Positions 1 to 9,702 of a stretch of DNA of 64,000 nt are shown here, piece after piece (within the stretch, counting starts at the first letter, position 1; every line of letters starts with the position of its first letter). This DNA comes from DATGKG01 sp963851325 (GTDB lineage: Bacteria > Desulfobacterota > Binatia > Binatales > Binataceae), in assembly GCA_963851325.1 (NCBI GenBank), contig CAWKOR010000001.1, positions 2,418,001-2,482,000 of the forward strand, read 5' to 3'. The notes beneath the pieces were generated by a model. That model searched no databases. It was given only the letters and a program-made list of their open reading frames with translations, and had not been told where the DNA came from. The position numbers and the translations under genes are program-made.

Positions 1-1018
1 GGAAGATGAAGATGCCGGGGATCAGAATCCACGGATAGTGCGCGAGATTTTGGACGTCCTCAGCCTGCGCAAGAAGGTTGCCCCAACTCGACGCAGGCTC
101 CTGGATGCCGAGGCCGAGCAGCGAAAGCGCGCTCTCCCCGAGGATGAAACCGGGAATCGAAAGCGTCGCCGCGACGATCGCATAGCCGAGCACCGAGGGC
201 ATCACGTGCCGCGTCAGCACGCGCCATCGCGAGCCGCCGAGCGCGCGTGCTGCTTCCACAAACGGTACCGACCGCACCGAGGCCGCCATCCCGCGGATAA
301 TGCGCGCGAAGCCCGCCCAACTGATGAAGCTCATGATCGCGACGATCATGAAAAACGTCGCGACCGCACTCATGCCCGACGGAATGATCGCGGCCAGCGC
401 GAGCAGGAAATAAAATGACGGCAGCGACATCTCGATTTCAGACCAGCGCATGATGAGATTATCGAGCAGCCCGCCGACGTAGCCTGAAAGCGCGCCGATC
501 GTGATTCCGAGGCCGAAGCTGATCGTCACACCGATGAGGCCTACGAACATCGACACGCGCGATCCATAGACGATGCGCGAAAACAGATCGCGCCCCAGGC
601 CCTCGCTGCCCATCAAAAAAAATGGCGGCGCGCCCGGCTCGGTGGTAAACAGGTGCCCGAACGAAAACAGATGCACGTAGGTCTTGCTGCCGCGGTCCTC
701 GGCGAACCTGCGCGCCTGCGCATCAACCATCGTCATCGGGTGTGCATAGAAAAACGCATGCGACCATTCCGACGGCGCACTGAGATGCAGCCGCATGGGA
801 GGACAATCGGGCAGGCGTCGATTCTGGTAAGTCGGATCGTAGGGCGCGATGATCGGCGACGCGATCGCAAACAGGTAGAACAGCAACAGACACACGGCTG
901 AAAAGCGCACCGGCCACGAGGCCAGCCGCCATTCGCGACGCAGGCCGACTAGATATCCGCTGCGCGGAGTATGCGGCGCTTCCTGCAGTGGAGGAAAAAT
1001 TCGCGGCGCCGCGCTCAT
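1..1018 (-). CDS. Oligopeptide/dipeptide ABC transporter permease (OppC/DppC-like), 3' end outside window
   Basis: This is an inner-membrane permease of a peptide ABC importer. It reads from an ATG at 1018 for 339 codons and runs off the left edge, so the C-terminus is not visible. It has an N-terminal cytoplasmic segment, a first membrane helix at about residues 38-56, and the family EAA loop (EAARALGGS), which contacts the ATPase. The ATG overlaps the stop of the upstream permease gene by 4 bases (ATGA), so the two are translationally coupled. It pairs with the OppB-like permease and lipoprotein binding protein just upstream. The ATPase subunits would lie beyond the window. Confidence 0.9.
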   Translation of the reverse strand, partial: MSAAPRIFPPLQEAPHTPRSGYLVGLRREWRLASWPVRFSAVCLLLFYLFAIASPIIAPYDPTYQNRRLPDCPPMRLHLSAPSEWSHAFFYAHPMTMVDAQARRFAEDRGSKTYVHLFSFGHLFTTEPGAPPFFLMGSEGLGRDLFSRIVYGSRVSMFVGLIGVTISFGLGITIGALSGYVGGLLDNLIMRWSEIEMSLPSFYFLLALAAIIPSGMSAVATFFMIVAIMSFISWAGFARIIRGMAASVRSVPFVEAARALGGSRWRVLTRHVMPSVLGYAIVAATLSIPGFILGESALSLLGLGIQEPASSWGNLLAQAEDVQNLAHYPWILIPGIFIF

Positions 1019-2001
1019 TGCGAACCCATCGACGAGAAATCGACGCGCGGATCGACTGCAACCAACGCGACATCGGCGAGCAAGTTGCCGAGCAGCAACA
1101 GCACGGTACCCATCAGCACCGAACCCATCACCAGGTAAATATCGAGCGAGCGCACCGCGTTGAGCAGCAGCAGACCCAATCCTTGCAGGTTCATCACCGC
1201 CTCGACCAGCGCGGCTCCGCCGAGAAGGTCGGCGAGGCCATAACCGGCCATGGTGACGAACGGATTGAGCGCGTTGCGCAGCACATGCTTGTAAATTACG
1301 GTGCGCTCCGAGAGACCCTTGGCGCGCGCGGTCCTGACGAAATCGGAATTTTTGATTTCGAGGATCTGCGAGCGCATCAGGCGCATCAGCGAGGCCATTC
1401 CGGCGACGCCGAGCACGAATACCGGCAATATCAGATGATTGATGCGGTCGCCGATTTTGTTGATCCAGTCGAGTTGCGCGTAATCGACCGAATAAGTTCC
1501 GCCGACTGGAAGATAGGGCGAGTTAATCTTCATCGCGAAGTACATCACCAGGAAGGCCAGGAAGAAATTCGGTACCGACATGCCGAAAAATGCGATGAAC
1601 GACAGTATCCGATCCCAGATAGAGTTCTGATTGACCGCGACCACAATTCCGATCGGAATTGCGATGGTCCACGCGAAAAGCATGCTGGCCGCCGACAGAA
1701 TGATGGTGTTGACGGCGCGCGAACCGATGAGACTGGTCACGCTGACGTTGAATGCGAGCGAGGTTCCAAGATTGAGATGCAGCACCGCCCATAGCCATTT
1801 TCCGTAGCGCACCAGGAGCGGCTGGTTGAGCCCGAACTGCGCCTCCATCTCCTTGATGAGTTGCGGCGAGATCGCGGGATTCATCTTGAGGTTGGAAAGG
1901 AAGTTGCCGGGCACCAGCGACATTACCAGGAACGACAGGAAAGTGATCCCGATAAGAAGCGGAATCATGTTGAGGGTACGTCTTATGAGGAAGCGCGCCA
2001 T
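1015..2001 (-). CDS. Oligopeptide/dipeptide ABC transporter permease (OppB/DppB-like)
   Basis: Inner-membrane permease of a peptide importer, 328 aa from the ATG at 2001 (MARFLIRRTLNMIPLLIG). An in-frame TTG at 2019 directly follows the stop of the binding-protein gene and would add six residues. The ATG is preferred because the N-terminus then begins with the family's usual ARFL-type helix. The EAA loop is present (RTARAKGLSERTV), as are about six hydrophobic segments. The length is normal for DppB/OppB. It is the second transporter gene in an operon read leftwards and overlaps the next permease by 4 bp. Confidence 0.92.
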   Translation of the reverse strand: MARFLIRRTLNMIPLLIGITFLSFLVMSLVPGNFLSNLKMNPAISPQLIKEMEAQFGLNQPLLVRYGKWLWAVLHLNLGTSLAFNVSVTSLIGSRAVNTIILSAASMLFAWTIAIPIGIVVAVNQNSIWDRILSFIAFFGMSVPNFFLAFLVMYFAMKINSPYLPVGGTYSVDYAQLDWINKIGDRINHLILPVFVLGVAGMASLMRLMRSQILEIKNSDFVRTARAKGLSERTVIYKHVLRNALNPFVTMAGYGLADLLGGAALVEAVMNLQGLGLLLLNAVRSLDIYLVMGSVLMGTVLLLLGNLLADVALVAVDPRVDFSSMGSQ

Positions 2002-2019
2002 TTTAGTGTCTGCTCTCAA

Positions 2020-3720
2020 TCAGTCCGGAGTAAACTCGATGTATTCTCTGCGGTAGAGGCCCCACACGGTAGGCCGAAAATTCCTGAGCGTATTCCGATA
2101 CGCGGTGAATCGCGTCTGCCGCACCGTCTCGATTACCGGCAACTGGTCGTGAACGATCTCCTGAATCCGCCAATAGTACGGCACCCGTTTCTGCACATCC
2201 ATTTCAGCAGTGCCCTGCTCCAGCAGCTTGTCGATTTCAGCTTCCCACGGCGTTGCGGGGCTTTTCTGATCCGGATACCAGATGTGCAAGTCGCCCGAGG
2301 AGCGCAGAACATTGGCGCCATTGTTGGGCTCGACGCCGCCGCCACCGAATCCGATCAGCACGCAATCCCAATCGAAGTTGCGGTCGAGCTTCTCAACCAT
2401 TGTAGTGAACTCGAGGGGGCGATAGTTCACCTTGATTCCGAGGGTCGCGAGATCCTGCTTGAACATGGCGCACATCTGATCGCGCACCGGCACCCCGGTG
2501 TTGGTCATCAGATTGAAGACGATCGGATTGCCGCGCGGATCGATGCGGACACCGCCGCGTGCCAGATGATAGCCCGCGGCTTCGAGCATCTCCGCCGATT
2601 TCTTCAGATCGTACTCATAGTCGGTGAGGTTGGGATCATAGAACAGTTTATTGGCGGGCGAGATCATTCCGTAGGCGGGAACCGCGAGTCCATGAAAGCA
2701 GAGGTTGATCATCCCCTGCTTGTCGATCGCATGCGCCATCGCACGCAGGAAATTAATGTCGCTGAACCAGTCGAGCCTGGGATCGCGATGGCCATTGACC
2801 ACGTAGTGATTCGGGTTGCGATTGAAGGAAAAGAACAGCTCCCCGGTATCGACTCCATTGCTCGCCACGGTGATGTTCAGTTCTTTCGCCCGCTCCTCCA
2901 GCGAAACGACCTCTTCCGGGCGCGGAGTATAAATGTCCAGCTGGCCCGCGAGGAACTTGAGGTACGCGGCGTTGAGGTCGGAAACGATCAGCGTGGTCTG
3001 GCCGCGCAGCCGCGGCAGCCGGCCGCCCCTTTCATCGCGCATCCAGAAATTTGGATTGGCGATGTACTGCAGAAGCTGGCTCTGCACGTAGCGGGTCATG
3101 ATGAATTGCCCGAGTCCGATTAGATCGCGCGGAGGGGTATTGATGTTCCAGGCCTGGTTGAAGTGCCCGGCCTTATACACCGGCTCCAGAATGTGAGCCG
3201 GAATTATCGGAGTGCCGATCGAATACAACAGCGGCGCGAACGGACGCGGCAGACGCATCACGACGGTGTAATCGTCGGGCGCCTCGATCACCATCGGCTT
3301 GCCGTCGATAGTCAGAATCGAACGCGTCGAGTTGGGAACGTGCGGGTCGTAAATAACCTGCATCGTGAAGGCTACATCATGCGCGGTGAACGGCGCGCCA
3401 TCAGCCCACTTCAAGCCATGACGCAAGTGGAAAGTTATCGACTTCTGATCGGACGCGAGGTCCCAGCGTTCCGCCAGACCCGGCTCCGGCAAGGTGGTCA
3501 GCTCGTTGATTCGAACCAGGGAATCGAACACATCGCCGAAGGCGTCATTGGAGCTCGAATCGGTCGAGAGAATCGGATTGAAGGTCCGCGGATCCCCGAG
3601 CGATGACTGATAAAAGATCTGCTGCTTGGGATGGTTGTCGCTCGCGTGTTCTACGTGGCATGCGCACGCTGCCAGTGCCGCCAGGGCGGCGACGATCGAG
3701 GTGCGCCACCGCTTAGCCAT
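2020..3720 (-). CDS. Peptide ABC transporter substrate-binding lipoprotein (SBP family 5)
   Basis: Periplasmic solute-binding protein of the OppA/DppA family, 566 aa. The N-terminus is a lipoprotein signal with lipobox LAAC around residue 19, so it should be membrane-anchored. Family features are visible: a GDPRTFNP-type start of the mature domain, the LRHGLKWADGAPFTAHDV motif and a C-terminal domain ending in YIEFTPD. It delivers peptides to the two permeases encoded immediately downstream. Its start overlaps the preceding lipoprotein gene by 8 bp, so all of these genes probably share one transcript. Confidence 0.92.
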   Translation of the reverse strand: MAKRWRTSIVAALAALAACACHVEHASDNHPKQQIFYQSSLGDPRTFNPILSTDSSSNDAFGDVFDSLVRINELTTLPEPGLAERWDLASDQKSITFHLRHGLKWADGAPFTAHDVAFTMQVIYDPHVPNSTRSILTIDGKPMVIEAPDDYTVVMRLPRPFAPLLYSIGTPIIPAHILEPVYKAGHFNQAWNINTPPRDLIGLGQFIMTRYVQSQLLQYIANPNFWMRDERGGRLPRLRGQTTLIVSDLNAAYLKFLAGQLDIYTPRPEEVVSLEERAKELNITVASNGVDTGELFFSFNRNPNHYVVNGHRDPRLDWFSDINFLRAMAHAIDKQGMINLCFHGLAVPAYGMISPANKLFYDPNLTDYEYDLKKSAEMLEAAGYHLARGGVRIDPRGNPIVFNLMTNTGVPVRDQMCAMFKQDLATLGIKVNYRPLEFTTMVEKLDRNFDWDCVLIGFGGGGVEPNNGANVLRSSGDLHIWYPDQKSPATPWEAEIDKLLEQGTAEMDVQKRVPYYWRIQEIVHDQLPVIETVRQTRFTAYRNTLRNFRPTVWGLYRREYIEFTPD

Positions 3721-4552
3721 GAAACGGCGACCTCTGCTCGTGCGTCATGCCGATATCGACCTGCTTCGCATCGGGACCGGGCGTCAGCGTGAACACCGAG
3801 TCGGCGATTTTGCCGTTGACGATGGGACGCTTGTAGACAAATCCTACCCGGGTATCGGCGGCTGGAAAGTCGGCGTCGACCTTGTAGGCGAACATCACCC
3901 CTCCGATGTCATGGTAGTCGGAATAGCGAATCTCGAAATCCACAACTCCCGAGGGCATTCGCTTCCGCACCATCGCAAGCTGCCCATCCTGAAATCCCAG
4001 CTCGCGCCGCGAATGATCGGGCTCGCTAAATGCCAAAACAGTCATATCGCCTTCGGTCGTAACGGAATCCGGCGACGCGGTATTTTGTGCTTCGGGCACG
4101 ATCCCCATCAGCAGACCGACTGCGTCGCGCGGCGCCATCGGGATGCGCGCGAAGCGCGCAAGCGTGGCAGCATCGGCGGTGCCGTGCATGAGCGTATTCC
4201 TGGACGGCTCAAAAATTTGCAGACGCGTGTCCTGCGCGGCGACGATAAGCGCAACCCCAAAAGGCGACATCGCTTCGACGCGCAGACTGCCGGGCCGCCG
4301 CACGGTCAGGTCCTCGCGCGCCTTAACGTGGTCGGTGCCGTTGTTGTATTCCATCACCGCGCTGGTCTGGAGGGATTCAAGTGCCCGATCGCGCTCGGCC
4401 ATCGCGGTCGTGAGCGATGAGACATCGACTCTGCCGATAGCGGTATGGGTTTCAGCCTCGGGAGGTCGCGAGGTTGCGCAGGCCGACAAAGCCAGCACCA
4501 CGGGCAGCATGAGCATGGAAAGCGGGCGCGCAGCCCTCGAGGCATACGTCAC
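3713..4552 (-). CDS. Outer-membrane lipoprotein of the LolB/DUF4292-like fold
   Basis: A 279-aa lipoprotein with a signal peptide and lipobox LSAC at about residues 21-24. The mature part has the pattern of LolB/LolA-like (DUF4292-type) half-barrels: an early helix with SLQTSAVMEY, a VRRPGSLRVEAM segment, then alternating strands ending in VFTLTPGPD. It may carry lipid or a hydrophobic ligand at the outer membrane; the substrate is unknown. The start is a GTG at 4552; a later Met at residue 13 is also possible. It lies between the TPR lipoprotein and the peptide-binding protein, overlapping the latter by 8 bp. Confidence 0.6.
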   Translation of the reverse strand: MTYASRAARPLSMLMLPVVLALSACATSRPPEAETHTAIGRVDVSSLTTAMAERDRALESLQTSAVMEYNNGTDHVKAREDLTVRRPGSLRVEAMSPFGVALIVAAQDTRLQIFEPSRNTLMHGTADAATLARFARIPMAPRDAVGLLMGIVPEAQNTASPDSVTTEGDMTVLAFSEPDHSRRELGFQDGQLAMVRKRMPSGVVDFEIRYSDYHDIGGVMFAYKVDADFPAADTRVGFVYKRPIVNGKIADSVFTLTPGPDAKQVDIGMTHEQRSPFHG

Positions 4553-4569
4553 GCAATGAATGAGAAACC

Positions 4570-6357
4570 TCAGTGGGAGGCCGACGCCGCTCCGCCGCCC
4601 ATCGCGGTCCGCAGATCCTGGATCTTGTCCTTCAGACGCGATTGCTGGTCGGTGGCCTGCGATTTCTTGAGCGCGTCGTCGTATTCGCGACTGGCTTCCT
4701 TGAGCTTGCCCATCTTGCGATAGGCGTCACCGAGATGCTCGGTGATGGTAGGATCGTTGTTGGAGATATTGACCGCGCGCTCGAGTTCCTGGACCGCCTT
4801 CTTGTAGTCGCCCTTCTGATAGTAAACCCATCCGAGGCTGTCGACGTAGAAGCCGTCCTCGGGCTCGACGGTCAGCGCGCGCTTGATCAGACTCTCGGCT
4901 TCGTCAAGATTTTTGCCCGATTCCGCATAGGTGTATCCGAGATAGTTGAGCGCCTGCGCGTTCTGCGGATTCAGCTCGATCGCCTTTCGCATTTCGCTCA
5001 CGCCGGCTTCCTTCTGCTTGGTCTCATCGAGCAAGGCGCCGAGCGTGAAGTGGAACTTGTCGCTTTTTGGATTTAGCGCGATCATCTTGCGGGTCATATC
5101 GATCGCGGTGGGATAGTCCTTCTTTTCCTGGTAGATGCCGACGATGAAACCCATGATTTCGGTATCATCCGGTTTCTGCTTGAGCGCATCGTTGAGCGCG
5201 GCTATCGCGTCATCGTATCGGTTGGCCTTGTCGTACAAATATGCGAGCTGAAGACGCGACTCGCCGTACTTGTCGTTGGATTCCGGAATCTTGTTGTATT
5301 CGGCGATCGCTTTGTCGTTCTCACCTAGCTCGGTGTAGGTGGTGCCGAGGTAGTAGTGCACCCGATAATTGTCCGGCTCCGACCCGAGCACGAGGTTGAA
5401 CTCGGTGGCCGCGCGGTCGTAGTCGCCACGCTCGAGATAGAGCAGGCCAATCTTCATGCGGGTATCGGCGGGATTGGTTTCGACGTCTTCGAGCTTCTTC
5501 AGATCGGTCAGAGCGCTCTCGAAGTTCTTCTGCCCGACGTGAAGTTGCGCCAACAGCTTGAGCGCCTGCTGATTGTTCGGGTTAACCTGGATGACCTTGT
5601 TGTAATATTCCTCGGCCTGTTTCGGCTTGCCCTCGATCTCGCGCAGCATCGCCATGTCGAGTAAGACCAGCTCCGACTGAGGATTCAGGTCGAGCGCCTT
5701 GGCGTAGTACCCTTCGGCGGCCGGATAGTTCTTGGCCGCCACCATCACGCGGCCGGCGTAGTAGTAGCCGAGGAAAGAGTTCGGATCGGCTTCGATGAGT
5801 CTTTTGAAGGTGGCCTCGGCGTTGGTGTAATCCTCGCGCTTTGCGTACAGAGTGCCGAGGTAGAGGTAAGCCTCCTGATTTTTCGGATCGGTGCGCAGGA
5901 CCGCTTTGTAGTCCTGTTCCGCGGCGTCATCATTGCCCAGCGCAGAATTGATTCCGGCGGCGAGCAGGAGCGCGTCGGACTGATTGGGCTTTTCGGCGAT
6001 CGCGTGGTTGACCTGCTCCAGCGCGTCCTTCAGACGACCCGAGCGGACATACATCGTAGCTAGCTGGACGCGAAGCTCGGCGCTGTTGGGGTCGTACTTG
6101 ACCGCCTCCTCGTAGGAGGTGAGCGCCTCGGCCCGGTCGCCCTCGTTCATCGCGACTTCGGCCTTGAGGAACGCGCTCATGGCCTTGGCGTCGTCGGGAA
6201 TTTCGACTGCGGGAGTGCCGCCGAAGGGATTGACCCCGTCGGCGCTGACCGTTTGAAGGTAGCCCTGATGCGGGCGCTGCACCGGGCCGCATCCGACCAA
6301 TACCGCGGAGACCACGGCCACAATCACTAGCGCGGACGTGGGGCGAACTTTACTCAT
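4570..6357 (-). CDS. TPR-repeat lipoprotein
   Basis: About 595 aa. The ATG at 6357 is chosen because it places a compact signal peptide and lipobox LVGC at the N-terminus; an upstream in-frame Met at 6399 would add 14 residues before the signal. The rest is almost entirely tandem 34-residue tetratricopeptide repeats, roughly 14-16 of them, with recurring Leu/Tyr/Ala/Pro positions. The C-terminal tail is basic and Ala-rich. TPR lipoproteins act as scaffolds, often in envelope assembly. It is the first gene of the leftward operon with the LolB-like lipoprotein and peptide transporter. Its partner cannot be told from sequence. Confidence 0.85.
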   Translation of the reverse strand: MSKVRPTSALVIVAVVSAVLVGCGPVQRPHQGYLQTVSADGVNPFGGTPAVEIPDDAKAMSAFLKAEVAMNEGDRAEALTSYEEAVKYDPNSAELRVQLATMYVRSGRLKDALEQVNHAIAEKPNQSDALLLAAGINSALGNDDAAEQDYKAVLRTDPKNQEAYLYLGTLYAKREDYTNAEATFKRLIEADPNSFLGYYYAGRVMVAAKNYPAAEGYYAKALDLNPQSELVLLDMAMLREIEGKPKQAEEYYNKVIQVNPNNQQALKLLAQLHVGQKNFESALTDLKKLEDVETNPADTRMKIGLLYLERGDYDRAATEFNLVLGSEPDNYRVHYYLGTTYTELGENDKAIAEYNKIPESNDKYGESRLQLAYLYDKANRYDDAIAALNDALKQKPDDTEIMGFIVGIYQEKKDYPTAIDMTRKMIALNPKSDKFHFTLGALLDETKQKEAGVSEMRKAIELNPQNAQALNYLGYTYAESGKNLDEAESLIKRALTVEPEDGFYVDSLGWVYYQKGDYKKAVQELERAVNISNNDPTITEHLGDAYRKMGKLKEASREYDDALKKSQATDQQSRLKDKIQDLRTAMGGGAASASH

Positions 6358-6530
6358 GAAACGCGAATCTCGAGAGCGTCCTCCAGTCACAGCTAACATG
6401 GCACATCAAAACCGTCAACGCGGCGACCCTTCAGATAGAATATCTCTCTCACTAATCAACATTATTATGGTTTTCCCTGTTTGACGCGACACGCCAATCG
6501 CGGTTACAGCGATCTTCTTGCGCGAGCGGG

Positions 6531-7946
6531 ATGGCTCCAATACAGAGGGTGCCGGAGTCGCCAGATTTGACCGCCAGCCCACAGCCTTCCCCCACCGCCT
6601 CGCCGTCCCCGGTCGGGATGACCGCCGCCAGGCGCACGCTGGGCCTGATGCCGCTGGTATGCGTGATGTATCTGGTGGTCAGCGGCGGCGCCTACGGCCT
6701 CGAGGATGCGGTGCGACTTGCGGGCCCGCGCCTCACCATCGCGCTGTGCCTGCTGGTGCCGCTGACCCTCAGTCTCCCGACCGCTCTGATGGCGGCCGAG
6801 CTTACCGCGTTAATGCCGATTGAGGGCGGCTTCTATTTCTGGGTTAAAGAGGCGCTCGGACCGTTCGCCGGTTTCGCCGAGGCCTACATGACCATCCTCT
6901 ACACCTCGGTGGACATGGCGATATATCCGGGCCTGTTCGCTGCTTATATTTCGTTCCTGATTCCGATTGGACCCGCGATGCAGGCAGTGCTCGCGGTCGC
7001 GCTCATCTGGCTGGCCGGGGGAATGAATCTGCTCGGCATCCGCCCGGTTGGATTCAGCTCAATCGCGCTGGCCGCGATACTGTTGTCGCCGTTCGCTGCA
7101 ATGGTGATCATCGGGGCGCCGCATCTCATCCACTTCGTGCCACCAGTGCAGCCGCTATATGGGCCAGGCTTTTTCGGGGCGTTGGGCGCAGGCCTCACGG
7201 TTGTAATCTGGAATTTCGGCGGATGGGAAAATCTCAGCGTCGTATCGGGCGAGCTGGACGATCCCAAGCGCAACTACATCCGCGCGATTAGCGTCGCGCT
7301 GCCGATGGTCGTCGCGGGATACGTCCTGCCACTGTTGGTTTCGCTGTCAGGCGCGAAGAGTACCGCAGACTGGCAGATGGGATGGTTCTCGCACGAGGGT
7401 TTTCGCATTGGAGGACCGCTGCTCGGAGGCGCGCTCGCAATCGGCGGCGCGGTCATGTCATTCGCGGTATTCGAAGCGGCGATGCTGTGGGTATCGAGAA
7501 TGCCGTTCGTGCTGGCGCGCGAGTCGTACCTGCCACCAGCGTTCGGCGAAATCCTGGCAGCCACCTCGACGCCGTGGAAATCAATCGTGCTCTGCTGCAC
7601 CGTCTTCACCCTCCTGGTGCCGTTGGGATTTCTGGCGCTGGTGGTGCTCGACGTATTCTTCTACATGGCGGCGCTGGTGCTAGAGATGGTCGCTTTACTG
7701 AAACTGCGCCGGCTGCGGCCCAATCGCGACGGACTCTTCACGGTGGGTGGTGGGAAGTTCGGGCTCTACCTGGTGGCGGCGCTGCCGTTGGTGACGTGGG
7801 CCGCAACCTTCGGGCTTGCGATTTCACAGGGTGGAGGCCGGACCGATTTTCTGGTCGCGATCGTGATTGGAGCAACCGTGTTTCCAGCCTACGCATTTGC
7901 TCGTCGGCGATGGGGCGGACCAAGAGAGCGGGTTATCGCGGCGTAA
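6531..7946 (+). CDS. APC-family amino acid/polyamine permease
   Basis: A 471-aa integral membrane protein of the amino acid-polyamine-organocation superfamily, with about 12 hydrophobic segments. TM1 carries a VVSGGAYGLEDAV segment equivalent to the unwound glycine-rich helix of APC carriers, and the loop with EGGFYFWVKEALGPFAGF is a family hallmark. Residues 1-29 are Pro/Ser-rich and not conserved; an alternative ATG lies at 6618, just before the first helix. The substrate is not predictable. It is transcribed divergently from the TPR operon across an AT-richer gap (6358-6530) that probably holds both promoters. Confidence 0.85.
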   Translation: MAPIQRVPESPDLTASPQPSPTASPSPVGMTAARRTLGLMPLVCVMYLVVSGGAYGLEDAVRLAGPRLTIALCLLVPLTLSLPTALMAAELTALMPIEGGFYFWVKEALGPFAGFAEAYMTILYTSVDMAIYPGLFAAYISFLIPIGPAMQAVLAVALIWLAGGMNLLGIRPVGFSSIALAAILLSPFAAMVIIGAPHLIHFVPPVQPLYGPGFFGALGAGLTVVIWNFGGWENLSVVSGELDDPKRNYIRAISVALPMVVAGYVLPLLVSLSGAKSTADWQMGWFSHEGFRIGGPLLGGALAIGGAVMSFAVFEAAMLWVSRMPFVLARESYLPPAFGEILAATSTPWKSIVLCCTVFTLLVPLGFLALVVLDVFFYMAALVLEMVALLKLRRLRPNRDGLFTVGGGKFGLYLVAALPLVTWAATFGLAISQGGGRTDFLVAIVIGATVFPAYAFARRRWGGPRERVIAA

Positions 7947-9702
7947 GTCGATACAGATCGATCAGGTCCGAACGCGCGATCGATTCGAGATTGAACGACG
8001 TGCTCAACTGCGAGATTTCATCCTTCAGCAGATCTCCGTAGTCCTCGCGTTCCGGGGCGGTGACAAGAAGATAGGCCGGTCGGCCCGAACGCATCGCATC
8101 GGCGAGGATCTTCGTCTCGCTTTCATCGAGATGCGGGGCCGCAAACAGAACCGGCGGCACCGGACCGTTCCATCCCGCAGCCTTTTTCGCGTACAGCCGC
8201 GCAAGATGGTAATCGGTGAATTGCCCGCCCGGGTCGAAAGCGTTGAGTCCGACCAGTTCGGTCCTGGGCCGCGCCAGGTAGAGTTCCAGAAACTGAAGCG
8301 AGATGTTGCTGATCACGATGGCATCCGGTTGCAGTTGAGCGCGGACCGCAAGCAGCGTGGGCACCATCTTCGATTGCGACGGCGGCGTGGTGATGCGGCC
8401 CGCAGTTTCCGCCATCAGCGAAACCGTGAGCATCAGGTCCAGCGCGATGACGCCCGCAATGATGCCGATATCGCGCGAACTCTTACGCGCGACGGTGCGA
8501 GCCTCAGCCATCGCGCGATTCGCGATCACGATCCCGTAACCGGCGGCGCCAAAGAGAACAAACGTCGCGGGAAGAATGAACGCAATCTCAGTGAAGAAGT
8601 AGAAAAGGTAAATCGCCAGCAGGGCCGCGAGGAAGACCAGGCCAAACCACATCACGCGCAGGACCGCGCGCGAGGGAGACTTCAATGCCGCGGCGATCCC
8701 GATGGCCGCGAACGCCGCCGCTGCGAAGGGGTACATCAAGTATCGAGGATCGCCGGGATCGCCGAGCATCCCATCGAGTCCCGTCAAAGTGAGCAGATAG
8801 GAAAGGACATTGCCGTAAGGGTTCCCCGGCATCGTCGGGCCGAACAGGAATCGCAGATTGAAGGTCTTCCCGAACGACGCGTAAACCTCGGGCACCCAGA
8901 ACGCATAGCCACTGTGCATCACTCCGCCGAGGTATCGATGGTTCGTCCATGCCTGCCAAATGGCAAATATCCCGAATGCGATGCCGAACGCGATCCCGCC
9001 CGGCACCAGCTCGAGTCGCCGCCTTCGCGAGCGAACCATGAACATCGCAGCGCCGATACCGGCCAGCATGGTTGCATTGGTCGGCCGAATCATCACCGTG
9101 AAGCCCGCCAGCAGGCCGCATAATGCCGCAGCTATCACCCATCTCGATGCCACACCATCTTCCGCTTCACTCGCGTAGTAAAACGCCAGCGCCGTCAGGA
9201 TCGTCACCGTCAGCGTTGGGACATCGCTCAGAACCAGCGTCGAGTAGGTGATGAACACGGGGGACAGCGCGAGCAATCCGCATCCGGCTAACGCGCTCGG
9301 CCTGCCGAACATCCCGAACGCGAGGATGTAAAGCGAAGCAATGGCGAAGAGGCCCATCACCACGGTCGCGAGGCTTAGCAACTCGACTCGATCCCCGAGG
9401 ATCGGATACGCGGCGGCCAGAATCAGCGGGTAGCCTTCGGTGTAGCGTGAGGGATATGAATAGCCTCCAAAATGGAGCACCGGACCCATCCCACGATCGA
9501 GATTCACCGCCGCGGCCGCGTACTCGAGGCCGTCGGGCCACGGCATCAGCTCCATGCCCCGGCGAAATCCGCTGCGCGCCATCATGAACAGCGCGAGCGT
9601 GAGCAACATCGCGACCGCAATGCCGTCGATGAAGCTGAGGCGGCCGGGCTCTGATGCGACCGCGTCGGGGGACGCCTTCCGCAATGGCGCGGGCTTCTTC
9701 AA
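7933..9702 (-). CDS. Polytopic membrane glycosyltransferase, GT39/ArnT-like
   Basis: A membrane protein of about 589 aa resembling the GT39/PMT/ArnT group, which use polyprenyl-phosphate sugars on the periplasmic side. The first large loop carries an acidic motif (PWPDGLEY) and SYPSRYTEGYP; about ten hydrophobic helices follow, then a soluble C-terminal domain. The start is uncertain. A TTG at 9702, preceded at good spacing by GGGAG, is preferred; the frame stays open to 9819 but would then run deep into the divergent gene. The 3' end overlaps the APC permease gene tail to tail by 14 bp. The acceptor is unknown. Confidence 0.72.
   Translation of the reverse strand: MKKPAPLRKASPDAVASEPGRLSFIDGIAVAMLLTLALFMMARSGFRRGMELMPWPDGLEYAAAAVNLDRGMGPVLHFGGYSYPSRYTEGYPLILAAAYPILGDRVELLSLATVVMGLFAIASLYILAFGMFGRPSALAGCGLLALSPVFITYSTLVLSDVPTLTVTILTALAFYYASEAEDGVASRWVIAAALCGLLAGFTVMIRPTNATMLAGIGAAMFMVRSRRRRLELVPGGIAFGIAFGIFAIWQAWTNHRYLGGVMHSGYAFWVPEVYASFGKTFNLRFLFGPTMPGNPYGNVLSYLLTLTGLDGMLGDPGDPRYLMYPFAAAAFAAIGIAAALKSPSRAVLRVMWFGLVFLAALLAIYLFYFFTEIAFILPATFVLFGAAGYGIVIANRAMAEARTVARKSSRDIGIIAGVIALDLMLTVSLMAETAGRITTPPSQSKMVPTLLAVRAQLQPDAIVISNISLQFLELYLARPRTELVGLNAFDPGGQFTDYHLARLYAKKAAGWNGPVPPVLFAAPHLDESETKILADAMRSGRPAYLLVTAPEREDYGDLLKDEISQLSTSFNLESIARSDLIDLYRLTPR

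Noticed and set aside
988..3606. Long open frames on the plus strand across the peptide transporter genes
   Set aside because: Their products are rich in His/Arg/Gln without any family pattern and lie antisense to clear OppB and SBP genes; they are high-GC shadow frames.
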